Shown here: one piece after another, positions 50,631 through 59,367 of the stretch
Numbering within the stretch: position 1 is the first letter of the stretch
Layout: every line of letters starts with the position of its first letter
NCBI GenBank assembly: GCA_019753175.1
Contig: JAIELK010000030.1
Span: forward strand, 1 to 64,000
DNA length: 64,000 nucleotides
Reading direction: 5' to 3'
Source: Hyphomonadaceae bacterium
GTDB lineage: Bacteria; Pseudomonadota; Alphaproteobacteria; Caulobacterales; Aquidulcibacteraceae
Notes under the pieces: model-generated
Database searches by the model: none
Told to the model about the DNA's origin: nothing
The model's input: only the letters and a program-made list of their open reading frames with translations
Position numbers and translations under genes: made by a program

Positions 50631-51563
50631 ATGCGCTTGCTTGACCAGGTCGCGCAAAGCGCCGAGCCAATATCCGTGGTTCAGCAGGATGGAAGAACCG
50701 TGCTGTTGCCAGGCGTCGACACAATCGCTGCGAAGCTCCGCGCGTGTCCCCTGCGCTTCGTGCTGAGCGATGAGGTGGCCGCCGTGTGCGCTGATCTCGC
50801 GTTCGCCGCCGATGGTCTTTTGGGCTCATGCGTCGACATTGTGCGGGCGCCATCGCCGATGCTGTGGATTGAATATGCGCAGGGCGCGCGAAGCGGCGCC
50901 GGCGGCGCCCCGAACCAGCGGATTGGCATGCTGCTTGAGTGCAAGGACGCCGCGATGCGGGCAGGCGCCGCTCACATTGTATGGGAATCGCTAGCCGACC
51001 TTGGCCCGGAGCTTTGTCCGATCGTTGTCGAGTTCGACTTTGACGATCCAGCTTTCGCGGACGGATCAGGCCTGGATGCTCGGCGTTTGCCCATGACGCA
51101 GCACGTCGGCGGCTTGTTCGATCGCGTTCGGTTGCAGTGTAATCCGCAATGGATGGACTATTACCGCGCGGAGTGCGCCGATGAACCGCAGGTGCAAGCA
51201 GCGATCCAGCGCAACGTTTCCATGGTGCTGGGGGATTTTCCATTCGCGGCGGCGTTCTGTTTGCTGACGATGGCGGGAAGAGCGTTTGAGCGGCGCATGA
51301 TTGATCACAGCCGCCTGAATGCAGCGCGCGCGAAGAAACGGCGGCCCGCCTTGCTCAGTCACGTCGAACTCGAGATGGCTGTTCTTGACAGCGGCGCCGA
51401 GGCTCAGCGCGGAAACGGTGGCGCGCGGCATGCGCCTCGCTTGCATTTTGTGCGCGGTCACCTGGTCCGGCGGCGCAACGCGGTCTTCTGGCGGTCGCCG
51501 CATTTGCGCGGCGATCCCGCGCAGGGTGTGATCGAGTCACGTACGATCTCGGTCCGTCTCTAG
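50631..51563 (+). CDS. Hypothetical protein, 310 residues, with RGH...RGD C-terminal motif
   Basis: I do not recognise the full protein. From ATG 50631 it is a soluble, mixed protein with an N-terminal FVLSDEVAAVCADLAFAADG and an acidic centre. Its C-terminus reads RLHFVRGHLVRRRNAVFWRSP, then HLRGDPAQGV and SRTISVRL. The HxxRGHxxRR...W...HxRGD pattern recalls C-terminal tails of phage and plasmid-borne hypothetical proteins. That likeness is from memory and should be tested. The gene stands alone between the regulator and the VWA cassette. Confidence 0.6.
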   Translation: MRLLDQVAQSAEPISVVQQDGRTVLLPGVDTIAAKLRACPLRFVLSDEVAAVCADLAFAADGLLGSCVDIVRAPSPMLWIEYAQGARSGAGGAPNQRIGMLLECKDAAMRAGAAHIVWESLADLGPELCPIVVEFDFDDPAFADGSGLDARRLPMTQHVGGLFDRVRLQCNPQWMDYYRAECADEPQVQAAIQRNVSMVLGDFPFAAAFCLLTMAGRAFERRMIDHSRLNAARAKKRRPALLSHVELEMAVLDSGAEAQRGNGGARHAPRLHFVRGHLVRRRNAVFWRSPHLRGDPAQGVIESRTISVRL

Positions 51564-51684
51564 GGTTGTGCGGGCGCACGGTGGCTCATCGAGGCGGCGC
51601 GGGCGCCATCATGCCGATGCACCCGCGGCGCGTAGGACGAAATTCGCGAACTCCAGGGGGCGCCCTGGTATGGCGCGCGCCTGC

Positions 51685-52833
51685 TCAGCGCACGAGCTTG
51701 ATATCTTCCTTGGCGGCCCAGGCGTGGACGTCCTGGCGCTTTAGGGCGGTCGCCATCAGGTCAGGGAATTGGTCCGGCGTGCAGGCGAAAACTGGCGCGC
51801 CGAGCGCGGCCACGCGCGCGGAGAGCTGGGGATCATAGGCGGCGTGACCTTGATCGCTCAGCGCCAACAGCACGATGACGTTCACGCCCATGCCGATGAG
51901 GCGCGCCAGGCGCGTCAGCATTTCCTCGGCGTTGCCCCCTTCGTAGAGGTCGGTGATCAAGATCAGGTGCGCCTTGCTCGGCCGCTCGATCTTGTCGGCG
52001 CAATAAGCGACCGCCTGGTTGATGTCGGTGCCGCCGCCCAATTGCACGCCGAACAGAACCTCCACCGGGTCCGCCAATTCCTCGGTCAGGTCCAATATGA
52101 CGGTGTCGAAGCACACGAGCTTGGTTTTCACCACCGGCAGCGACGCCATCACCGCCGCGAAGATGGAGGCGTAAACGACCGAACTTGCCATTGAGCCGGA
52201 TTGATCGACGCAGAGCACGACCTCATCGAGGTCGACCAGGCGCCGCTGTTGGCGCATGAAGCCAATCAGGCGCTCCGGCACGACGGTGTGGTGCTCGGCT
52301 TGATAATGCTGGAGATTGGCGCGGATGGTGCGTGGCCAGTCGATATCGGCAAAGCGCGGGCGATTGGTGCGCCTGGATTTGTCGACCGCGCCGCGCAAGG
52401 CTTCGGCGGTTTTTCGCTCCAGCCGTTCCATCAATTCGGCCACGACCTTGGCGATGACGATGCGCGCGGTGTCTTTAGTTTTCTCCGGCATCACATTGCG
52501 CAGCGAGATCAGGTTCGCGACGAGGTTGATGTCGGCTTCGAGCGCGGCGAGGAATTCGGGCTCCAGCATCATGCGCTGCAGGCCGAGGCGTTCGAAGGCG
52601 TCCTTCTGCACGATCTGGACGACCGGCGATGGGAAGTACTCACGGATATCGCCCATCCAGCGCGCTACATTGGGGGCTGAACTGCCGAGGCCCCCGCGCC
52701 GCTTCTTCTCGTCAGCATCGCCTTCGCCGTAAAGCGCGGTAAGCGCGCCTGAAAGGCGCTGATCCCCCGTGCTGAGTGCATCATCCTCACCGCCCAGAGC
52801 CAGGCGCCAGCGGCGTTCGCGATCTTCACTCAT
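51685..52833 (-). CDS. VWA domain protein of the MoxR-SWIM cassette
   Basis: A 382-residue CoxE-like VWA protein. After a helical N-terminal region (about 1-190), the VWA domain carries the MIDAS motif VLCVDQSGSMASS, the Thr motif QLGGGTDINQAVAY and a later Asp (LILITDLYEGG). It probably binds a client or scaffold through a metal ion and works with the MoxR ATPase, as VWA/MoxR pairs do. Its start overlaps the DUF5682 stop by eight bases; it is the last gene in the cassette. Confidence 0.92.
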   Translation of the reverse strand: MSEDRERRWRLALGGEDDALSTGDQRLSGALTALYGEGDADEKKRRGGLGSSAPNVARWMGDIREYFPSPVVQIVQKDAFERLGLQRMMLEPEFLAALEADINLVANLISLRNVMPEKTKDTARIVIAKVVAELMERLERKTAEALRGAVDKSRRTNRPRFADIDWPRTIRANLQHYQAEHHTVVPERLIGFMRQQRRLVDLDEVVLCVDQSGSMASSVVYASIFAAVMASLPVVKTKLVCFDTVILDLTEELADPVEVLFGVQLGGGTDINQAVAYCADKIERPSKAHLILITDLYEGGNAEEMLTRLARLIGMGVNVIVLLALSDQGHAAYDPQLSARVAALGAPVFACTPDQFPDLMATALKRQDVHAWAAKEDIKLVR

Positions 52834-55078
52834 CGGCGGGCCTTGCGGTGAGAATTTGTGAGAGGCGCGCAAAGTGCGCGGGCCAAATCGCGGCGGCGTC
52901 GGGCAACAGCGCGCGGCGAGCGAGACTGGTCTCTACTCGGCCTAACAGAGCATCGAGCAAACGCTTGCGCTGCATGCGATCGAGATTGGAGAGGGATCGC
53001 CGGAACAACGGCAGATATTCCACGAATTGATCGCCGTCGAGCGTCTGCATCCAGCAATCGACCGCCTCGCGCAGAGCGGCATCATGGATCAATTGCTCGC
53101 CGGCGCCTTCGAAGAAGCCTTCGAAAAATCCGGCCGCGTCGATCACGGCTCTGCCCGGCGAGAGCGCGCGCCCGAGCAAGATCGCCGCCGCATCTGGCGC
53201 CAGCGCTCCCGCTTCGTAGAGCAGGCGCGCCGCCGCGCCCGCGACCAGGGGCGTTGCCTGGCCGTCGTGAACCAGCGTTTCCAAAGCCTCGCGCCAGGGC
53301 GCGCGCTCGACCTCTGACAGATCAATGAGCGCGACTGCGCCATCGGCGGCGCGTATAATCGCGCATAGGGTTTTGGCCGCGTCCTGATCGAGGCCGCGCG
53401 CGGCGTAAGGTAGCGCCAGCGCGCCCTGGATGAGCAGGCGCGTCAGCAAACCGTTCAGTTGCGCCGAGTCAGTCTCGCGCGCCTGGCCGTAGCGCAAAAT
53501 GGCGGCCAGCGGTGGCGCCGCCGCGAGCAGCTCGGCGCAATCGCTGGTCTGCGCGGCGCGTTTTTCGATCAGCGCGATGCCGCGTTCGGTCGCTGCGGGC
53601 AGCTGCGCGACCAGCGCGGCGTGAACCAGATCGGCCAGTTGCTTGAGATCGCTGGCCTGGTCGAGCTTGGCGCCGACGCGACCAGCCGCCGCCTGCGCGA
53701 TGGTTGGTCCGTAGACCAAATTCTCCACCAATTGCACGGCGAATTCCGGTTCCCAGCGCAGCACCCAGCGCTCGCGAAAGGTGCCGCGGGTGCGCCCGGT
53801 TTCAGCGAGCTTGCCCCAGGCGACGCCCAGGAGCGTGAGGCGATGCAGCAAGGTGGAGCGGTCGAGCCCGCTTTCGCTGCGCAAATCGATGGCGAGTTCA
53901 CGGTCCAGCGCCTCGGGTTTGAGGCGCGTGCGCTTCTGTTCGCGCTGCAGATCCTCGAGCAACGGCGCGAGCGGCACGTTGTGGGGAATGGCGCCAACCT
54001 CGGCGCCGATCAGCAGGCGCGCAGAGATGGTCGACCAAAGCAGCGCATCGCCGAAGCAGAGGCACGCGATCGCTGCTTCGCGCAATTCCTCGAAGCCCGG
54101 CGAAGGGCGCCCGCGCATGGCCGCAAGCGTCATCGCAAGGCGTTCGGCTTCGATCAGCGAAGCGGTTGAGACCATGTGGCCGTCGCCGCGCAGCGACGCA
54201 GCGATGCGCGTGAGCCAACGCGTGGCGATTTGCGCACGCGCCGTTGTCCAAATGTGTACGCACCAGCCAGGCGCGGCGACGCCCGCGCCGTAGCCGCTGG
54301 CGAAAGCAAGGCGCGGCGATGTCCACGGCGCCCAGGTCGCCGCGATTTTCTGTTTCGGCGCGCCCTTCAGCAGCGCCTTGTCCGCGGCCGCGGAGACCTT
54401 CTGACTGAGTGCGGGTGCATGCCAAGCGCCGCACACGACGGCGACGCCGCCGTCGGTTTCCTTCACGGCCTTGGCGATTTCCAGGCGCATGTGCGCTTCG
54501 CGCGCTGCCTCGCGCCCCTCGGCAACGGCGCCTTCGCGCAGCGCGCTCATGGCGTCGGCAATGGCGGCAAAGACCGGGCCCGGCGCGGGATTCTCCTCGA
54601 TGACATCGCGCCACCAGCTTTCGCTGTCCTCATAGCCGGCCGCTTGTGCAAGCGCGCCGATGGGGTCGCGCTCGAGCGGGTTGGCTTCTTGTGAGGGACG
54701 TTCTTCGGCCGATTGTTCCGCGCCTTCTTTGGAGTCACTTTCCGGCGCCTCGGGTGGGGCCAGGCGCCAAGCAGCGGGCAGGTCGATGAAACGCACCGTC
54801 GCGCCGTTGCGCATGGCCCAGCAGGCTGCCTGGTATTCGGGAGAATAGGTCGCGAACGGCCAGAAAATCGCGCGCGCTGGATCGTCGGCGGCGTAGGTGA
54901 GCAACGCCACCGGCGGGACCATCGCCGGGTCGGCCAGCATGGGCAACAGGTCCGAGGCGTCCGTTGGCCCTTCAATCAGCACTATGGTCGGGCTCAATTC
55001 GTCGAGCGCCTCGACCAGCCTGCGCGCGGAGCCGGGCCCGTGGTGACGAATGCCGAGGATGTGAACGGCCGACGCCAC
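52826..55078 (-). CDS. DUF5682 family protein
   Basis: A 750-residue protein. The N-terminal block VHILGIRHHGPGSARRLVEAL and IVLIEGPTDASDLLPML are the hallmark of DUF5682, with AVVCGAWHAPAL further on (about residue 225), a pattern recalling TraB/ChaN-like hydrolase folds. The long C-terminal half is helical and leucine/alanine-rich, suggesting a scaffold. There are no membrane segments. It lies five bases after the MoxR gene stop. Biochemical function is unknown. Confidence 0.88.
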   Translation of the reverse strand: MASAVHILGIRHHGPGSARRLVEALDELSPTIVLIEGPTDASDLLPMLADPAMVPPVALLTYAADDPARAIFWPFATYSPEYQAACWAMRNGATVRFIDLPAAWRLAPPEAPESDSKEGAEQSAEERPSQEANPLERDPIGALAQAAGYEDSESWWRDVIEENPAPGPVFAAIADAMSALREGAVAEGREAAREAHMRLEIAKAVKETDGGVAVVCGAWHAPALSQKVSAAADKALLKGAPKQKIAATWAPWTSPRLAFASGYGAGVAAPGWCVHIWTTARAQIATRWLTRIAASLRGDGHMVSTASLIEAERLAMTLAAMRGRPSPGFEELREAAIACLCFGDALLWSTISARLLIGAEVGAIPHNVPLAPLLEDLQREQKRTRLKPEALDRELAIDLRSESGLDRSTLLHRLTLLGVAWGKLAETGRTRGTFRERWVLRWEPEFAVQLVENLVYGPTIAQAAAGRVGAKLDQASDLKQLADLVHAALVAQLPAATERGIALIEKRAAQTSDCAELLAAAPPLAAILRYGQARETDSAQLNGLLTRLLIQGALALPYAARGLDQDAAKTLCAIIRAADGAVALIDLSEVERAPWREALETLVHDGQATPLVAGAAARLLYEAGALAPDAAAILLGRALSPGRAVIDAAGFFEGFFEGAGEQLIHDAALREAVDCWMQTLDGDQFVEYLPLFRRSLSNLDRMQRKRLLDALLGRVETSLARRALLPDAAAIWPAHFARLSQILTARPADE

Positions 55079-55083
55079 CGCGC

Positions 55084-56163
55084 TCAGACCAGATCGACCA
55101 GCATGCGATAATATTCCGCGTAATCGGCGCGCTTCTTGAGCACCGCTTCGAGATATTCTTCCAGCACCGCTTTGTCCTGCACCGGGTCCTTGACGATGGC
55201 GCCGATCATGTTGGGGGCGATGCCTTCGGCCGAGAGCTTGCCATTGTTGAAGAAGGCCGCTTGGCTCAAACCGCCGACCATGACGGCGATGGCTTCGGCG
55301 GTGGAGAGCGAGCCGGACGGCGTCTTCAGTGTCGTCTTGCCGTCAAGCGTCGCGCCACCGCGCAGTTCGCGGAAGATGGCCACAACCCGAGCAACTTCTT
55401 CGGCGACGTTTTTCGGCGCCGGCAAGTCGAGGCTCAGAGCCATCTCGCCGACGCGCTTGGTGACGATGGCGATCTCCTCGTCCATGTCGCTGGGAAGCGG
55501 CAGCACCACCACGTTGAAACGCCGCTTCAGCGCGGAGGAAAGTTCGTTGACGCCCTTGTCGCGATTGTTCGCGGTGGCGATCACGTTGAAGCCGCGCACG
55601 GCGTAGACGGCGCTGTTCAGTTCCGCGATCGGCATCATCTTCTCGGAGAGCACGGTGATCAGCGTGTCCTGCACGTCCGAGCCCATGCGGGTCAGCTCTT
55701 CGAGGCGGCAGAGCTTTCCCGCTTCCATGGCGCGAAACAGCGGCGTCGGCACCAGCGCCTGGCGCGACGGGCCGTGCGCCAGCAATTGCGCGTAATTCCA
55801 GCCGTAGCGGATCTGGTTCTCGTCGGTGCCTGCGGTGCATTGGACTATCATGGTCGAGTCGCCGCTGATGGCGGCGGCGAGATGTTCGGACACCCAGGAC
55901 TTCGCCGTACCCGGCACGCCAAGCAGAAGCAGCGCACGGTCGGTGGCGAGCGTGGCGATGGCGGTCTCGATCAGGCGCTTGTCGCCGACATATTTGGCGC
56001 TGATCGGGGCTCCGTTCTTGGCCTTGCCGCCCATGAGATAGGTGACGGTCGCGCGCGGCGAAAGCGCCCAGCCTTGCGGCTTGTTCTCATCATCGCCGCC
56101 GCGCAGCGCTTCGAGTTCTGAGGCGAAGGTCTGTTCCGCGGGAAGGCGCAGCGTGTCGCTCAC
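55084..56163 (-). CDS. MoxR-like AAA+ ATPase
   Basis: A 359-residue AAA+ protein of the MoxR/CobS type. Walker A is LLLGVPGTAKSWVSEHLAAA; the Walker B position reads LCRLEELTRMGSDVQDTLITVLSEK, so Glu replaces the usual Asp before the catalytic Glu. Sensor 1 is FNVIATANNRDKGVNELSSALKRRF. The N-terminal 80 residues are a substrate or partner-binding segment. MoxR proteins act as chaperones for VWA-linked complexes; the VWA partner is encoded two genes downstream. Its start overlaps the DUF5691 gene stop by four bases (56160-56163). Confidence 0.92.
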   Translation of the reverse strand: MSDTLRLPAEQTFASELEALRGGDDENKPQGWALSPRATVTYLMGGKAKNGAPISAKYVGDKRLIETAIATLATDRALLLLGVPGTAKSWVSEHLAAAISGDSTMIVQCTAGTDENQIRYGWNYAQLLAHGPSRQALVPTPLFRAMEAGKLCRLEELTRMGSDVQDTLITVLSEKMMPIAELNSAVYAVRGFNVIATANNRDKGVNELSSALKRRFNVVVLPLPSDMDEEIAIVTKRVGEMALSLDLPAPKNVAEEVARVVAIFRELRGGATLDGKTTLKTPSGSLSTAEAIAVMVGGLSQAAFFNNGKLSAEGIAPNMIGAIVKDPVQDKAVLEEYLEAVLKKRADYAEYYRMLVDLV

Positions 56164-57578
56164 GATTGGGGCTCCGTGGTTAGGGCGGCGTTCAGATACA
56201 GCACGTCAAGCTTAGGGTCGGCGGGCGAGAGGCCGCGCTCGGCGAGCTTTGCAACAAGGTCGCGGGCGCCGCGCGCATCGAGAATGAGGCCCAGATGATT
56301 GAGATGGGTGGCGAGAAGAGCGTTGCCGTGCGCTGGCTGAGCGTTGTCAGTCTTGCTTAGCGCGGTGTCGAGGCAGTGGGTGACCTGCGCAAAAGCAGGC
56401 GACGCAAGCACCGCGTCGAGCGCTGCCACGCCAAGGTCGCGTCCCATGAACGCCAGCGTTACCGACAATCCACCCGCGTCGTGCGCGAGGATTCGCTCCA
56501 GCAGCGTGCGTCGTTCTTCAAGCGAGAGGCGCTGCGCCAACACGGGCGCGCAGCGAAGCAGGTCGGCGCTCTCAACAACATGGCCCGCGAGCGTACGCAC
56601 CACTTCGTCGCTGCCGCTGAGCGCGACCTGGTTCACAAAGGCCTGTATCGCACCCCACTCACCGGCAGGCGGAGCTTCAACAAGCTGCATTTCGCTCGCC
56701 TTGAGCGCGCGCGCCAGTCCAGCCAGGCTCACAAGGTTCAGCAATTCCAAGCGCCGCGCGTTCTGCGGCCCGGTCTTAAGCGGCTTGAAGGCAATGTGCG
56801 TACGCCGATTGATCAAGCCGGTCTTCCCAAGCTCGACCATGTCGGCGAGTTCGGCCTCAGGCGCTTCTGCGTTGTCGCCCTTGCCCAGGCGCGCCAGAAA
56901 AGCGCGCGCCAGCCCCGCGACGCGATCGGAGCGATCCTTGAGCAAGGTTTCGATAAAGGAGGCGTCGGTCTCGCTAAGCTTGTGCGCCAGGATCTCGATA
57001 AGCCGCAGGCGCCGCTCGGCCGGCTCGGTTGCGGCTTTCGCCTCAATGATCGCAAGCGCCGCGGACGGGTTGCTTTCGCGCATGCGAACCAGGGCGAGCC
57101 GGCGTTCGCCCCATGACCAGGTTTCATAGGTGTCGGCGGTGAGTTCTTCTTCGTGTGGCGCCGTGGCCTCCGCGCGAACCCAATCAAGCCAAGGCGAATA
57201 GAGATCTGGCGCCCAATCGTCGCGTGGACCAGGCATCCAATCGCCAGGATGAACACAAAAGCCGCGCGCGGCGATCAGATGCAGGAGTTCTTGTTCAATC
57301 GGCGCACTGCTCTTCTGTGTAGCTCTAATGCGGCGGAAGCGGGCGCGCGTTTCCTCGGGAAGCGTGGGCGCAGCAAGCGGCGGAAGCAAAGGACGCGGTT
57401 CGAGCGGTTTGGCGGGGGCGGCGCGATAGAGCGTTTCATGCGCGACGCCCGCCAACGCGGCGAGTGCGGCCTCGCTGTCCGCCAGCGCGCGCCACGCTTC
57501 AGGGCAGCAGGCGCGCGCAGATTGGCCGGCCATCCAGGCGTCGCGCATGCGCGAGAGCGAACCATCGATGTCATGCAT
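56160..57578 (-). CDS. DUF5691 family protein
   Basis: A 472-residue, almost fully helical protein from ATG 57578. HEAT-like repeats are suggested by the spacing of segments such as RRLRLIEILAHKLSETDASFIETLLKDRSDRV and KGDNAEAPEAEL. DUF5691 proteins are known to me mainly as neighbours of SWIM-zinc-finger genes. The start overlaps the SWIM gene stop by eight bases and has GGAGG upstream, so the pair is coupled. It is probably a scaffold; no catalytic motif was found. Confidence 0.8.
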   Translation of the reverse strand: MHDIDGSLSRMRDAWMAGQSARACCPEAWRALADSEAALAALAGVAHETLYRAAPAKPLEPRPLLPPLAAPTLPEETRARFRRIRATQKSSAPIEQELLHLIAARGFCVHPGDWMPGPRDDWAPDLYSPWLDWVRAEATAPHEEELTADTYETWSWGERRLALVRMRESNPSAALAIIEAKAATEPAERRLRLIEILAHKLSETDASFIETLLKDRSDRVAGLARAFLARLGKGDNAEAPEAELADMVELGKTGLINRRTHIAFKPLKTGPQNARRLELLNLVSLAGLARALKASEMQLVEAPPAGEWGAIQAFVNQVALSGSDEVVRTLAGHVVESADLLRCAPVLAQRLSLEERRTLLERILAHDAGGLSVTLAFMGRDLGVAALDAVLASPAFAQVTHCLDTALSKTDNAQPAHGNALLATHLNHLGLILDARGARDLVAKLAERGLSPADPKLDVLYLNAALTTEPQS

Positions 57579-58935
57579 CGAAAGCGAGCCTCCCCCAATT
57601 GGTGCGCGCGGCCACGAGTGAGAGCCGCGCGCCATCCCAGAGGCCAAACGCGTTGTCGATCGCTGCGCCCATGCCGAGTAGCGGCGGAGCGGTACGCAGC
57701 GGCGCTACAATTCCAGTGTCCGAGCGCCACCAATGCAGCTTGCCCTCTGGGACTAGCCGTCCCGCCGACAACAGCACGGGGGTTTCCACGCGCCACGGCG
57801 CGGCCATGAGCTGAGCCGCGTGAGCCGTTATCGGATCGGCATCGGCCGCGGGCCAAGCGCCATCGCCGGGCTCTGCATCTTGGCGCGCGGCAATGACAGC
57901 GCGCAATGGCGCGCACGCGGGATAGAACGCAAGCTCCGCATCGATGCTCTCGCCGGCGACAAACGCGCCGCCGCGCCGCCCGGCGGAGGCTGGGAAGAAA
58001 TCCAGCAGCAGAGCGAAACGCTGTGGCCCGCCGTTTGTGTTCAGAAGCCAAGTCGATTGACTGATGAGGCCGTCCCGCCGCGTTGTGATTTGCTCGCCGA
58101 GCACTTCCCAGGTTGAGCGGACGCGCGGCGCGTCGGCATTGTTCAACACGTCATCGCGTGACTCGGAATTGATCACCTCGCGGCGCAATTCGGGATCGTC
58201 CGGTTGCGCGCGCCATGCGCGCGTCAGCAGCGCGAGTTTGCCCAGTTCACGAATAGCGGCGTCGATGCGCCCATCGTTGGGTAGGGTCAGCAGGCGGGAC
58301 GGCATTTCGTCGACGCGGCTCGCGAGTGCCGCGGCCTTGGCGTCCACCAGACGCGCGGCGATGCGGCGGCAGCGTTCGCTGAGTTCTCCCAAGAAGCCAG
58401 CAAGGCCAGTGCGGAACTGATCTTCGATCCAGAGATCGAGATCTTCAGTGGCGCTTCGAACTGAGCGGCGTGTTTCGAGAGCGCGTTTGCCGGAAGCGGC
58501 CTTGCGTCGCGCTTCGGCTAGGGGGTCGAGCGGTCTTGCTTCGAGCGTCGCTGCGGCGACGTCGAGGCTTTTGGCGTCGTTTGAAGTGGAAACGGGCGCC
58601 GCCGCGCCCTTTCGTCTGCGCCCCATCCAATCATTGACCCAGTCAGGAATGGATCCTGGCTGGAACGCCGCTGCGTTATCGACATACATCCACATCAGCG
58701 CGAGCGCGTGTTTGCAGGGGAATTTGCGTGAGGGACATGTGCATTTCGAACCGTGATCGGCCGTATCAGCGACAACGCGATACGGGTTGGCGCCCGAACC
58801 TTGGCACTCGCCCCAAATCAAGCTGTCCGCCCGCGCCCGCACCGGCCATTTCGCGGGCTTGAGCAAAGCAGACGCGGCGCTGAGCGCGCTTTGGTCGGGC
58901 GCCATCGCCTCGATCAAGCTGCGCGTGAGTCCCAT
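57571..58935 (-). CDS. SWIM zinc finger protein
   Basis: A 454-residue protein from ATG 58935. The SWIM motif is SKCTCPSRKFPCKHALALMWMY (C-x-C-x(6)-C-x-H, about residues 62-82), a zinc site that binds DNA, RNA or proteins. A Gly/Arg/Lys-rich linker with low complexity follows, then a long region including DLWIEDQFRTGLAGFLGELSERC. It is the first gene of the five-gene cassette, so its promoter probably lies between 58936 and the short ORF at 59076. Confidence 0.9.
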   Translation of the reverse strand: MGLTRSLIEAMAPDQSALSAASALLKPAKWPVRARADSLIWGECQGSGANPYRVVADTADHGSKCTCPSRKFPCKHALALMWMYVDNAAAFQPGSIPDWVNDWMGRRRKGAAAPVSTSNDAKSLDVAAATLEARPLDPLAEARRKAASGKRALETRRSVRSATEDLDLWIEDQFRTGLAGFLGELSERCRRIAARLVDAKAAALASRVDEMPSRLLTLPNDGRIDAAIRELGKLALLTRAWRAQPDDPELRREVINSESRDDVLNNADAPRVRSTWEVLGEQITTRRDGLISQSTWLLNTNGGPQRFALLLDFFPASAGRRGGAFVAGESIDAELAFYPACAPLRAVIAARQDAEPGDGAWPAADADPITAHAAQLMAAPWRVETPVLLSAGRLVPEGKLHWWRSDTGIVAPLRTAPPLLGMGAAIDNAFGLWDGARLSLVAARTNWGRLAFDA

Positions 58936-59075
58936 GTACGGGCGCCTCCTCGATGTTGGTTTGGTATCGCAATAAAGATATCTCAGGGCAATGGCGATGC
59001 TCGCGGGTTGCACCGCGTCTTGAATCTGAGCCGCCGCGATGTTATGTGCGCCGCTCCGAGTTCGAGGTGAGAGCT

Positions 59076-59159
59076 ATGTGCAGAGTTGAATTCAGCAAGA
59101 ACGCGATCCGCGGGACGGCCCCAGCCGTCGCGCTGGAATCGTATCGGTTCAACGCATAG
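59076..59159 (+). CDS. Possible 27-residue leader-like ORF
   Basis: ATG 59076, preceded by GAGGTGAGA at ideal spacing, opens a 27-codon frame ([13 protein letters not shown]...SYRFNA). A strong hairpin terminator follows 62 bases later. The pairing of a good ribosome binding site, short ORF and terminator suggests a short transcript, either a small protein or a regulatory RNA. No family is known to me. Confidence 0.35.
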   Translation: MCRVEFSKNAIRGTAPAVALESYRFNA

Positions 59160-59221
59160 CGTCTCTCGCGTTTCGGGGAGGCGTTTGGCCTCTCCGCAAA
59201 GTTCAGAACTGAAAGTTCACG

Positions 59222-59256
59222 AACCCCGGATGGCCAGCGCCTCCGGGGTTTGTTTT
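59222..59256 (+). terminator. Rho-independent terminator upstream of the tuf fragment
   Basis: A 9-base stem AACCCCGGA/TCCGGGGTT with an 11-base loop, followed by TGTTTT. It ends whatever is transcribed across 59000-59220 and insulates the tuf fragment. Confidence 0.8.
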
Positions 59257-59367
59257 GGGCCGGCGTCCCCCGCGTCCCACCGAATTGGCGCGCCAATGCC
59301 AATGGCCGCTTGGATCTGGGCTGATCATCCGGGCTCAGGCGGCGTCTTCTGGAGTCAGTGTGATGCA

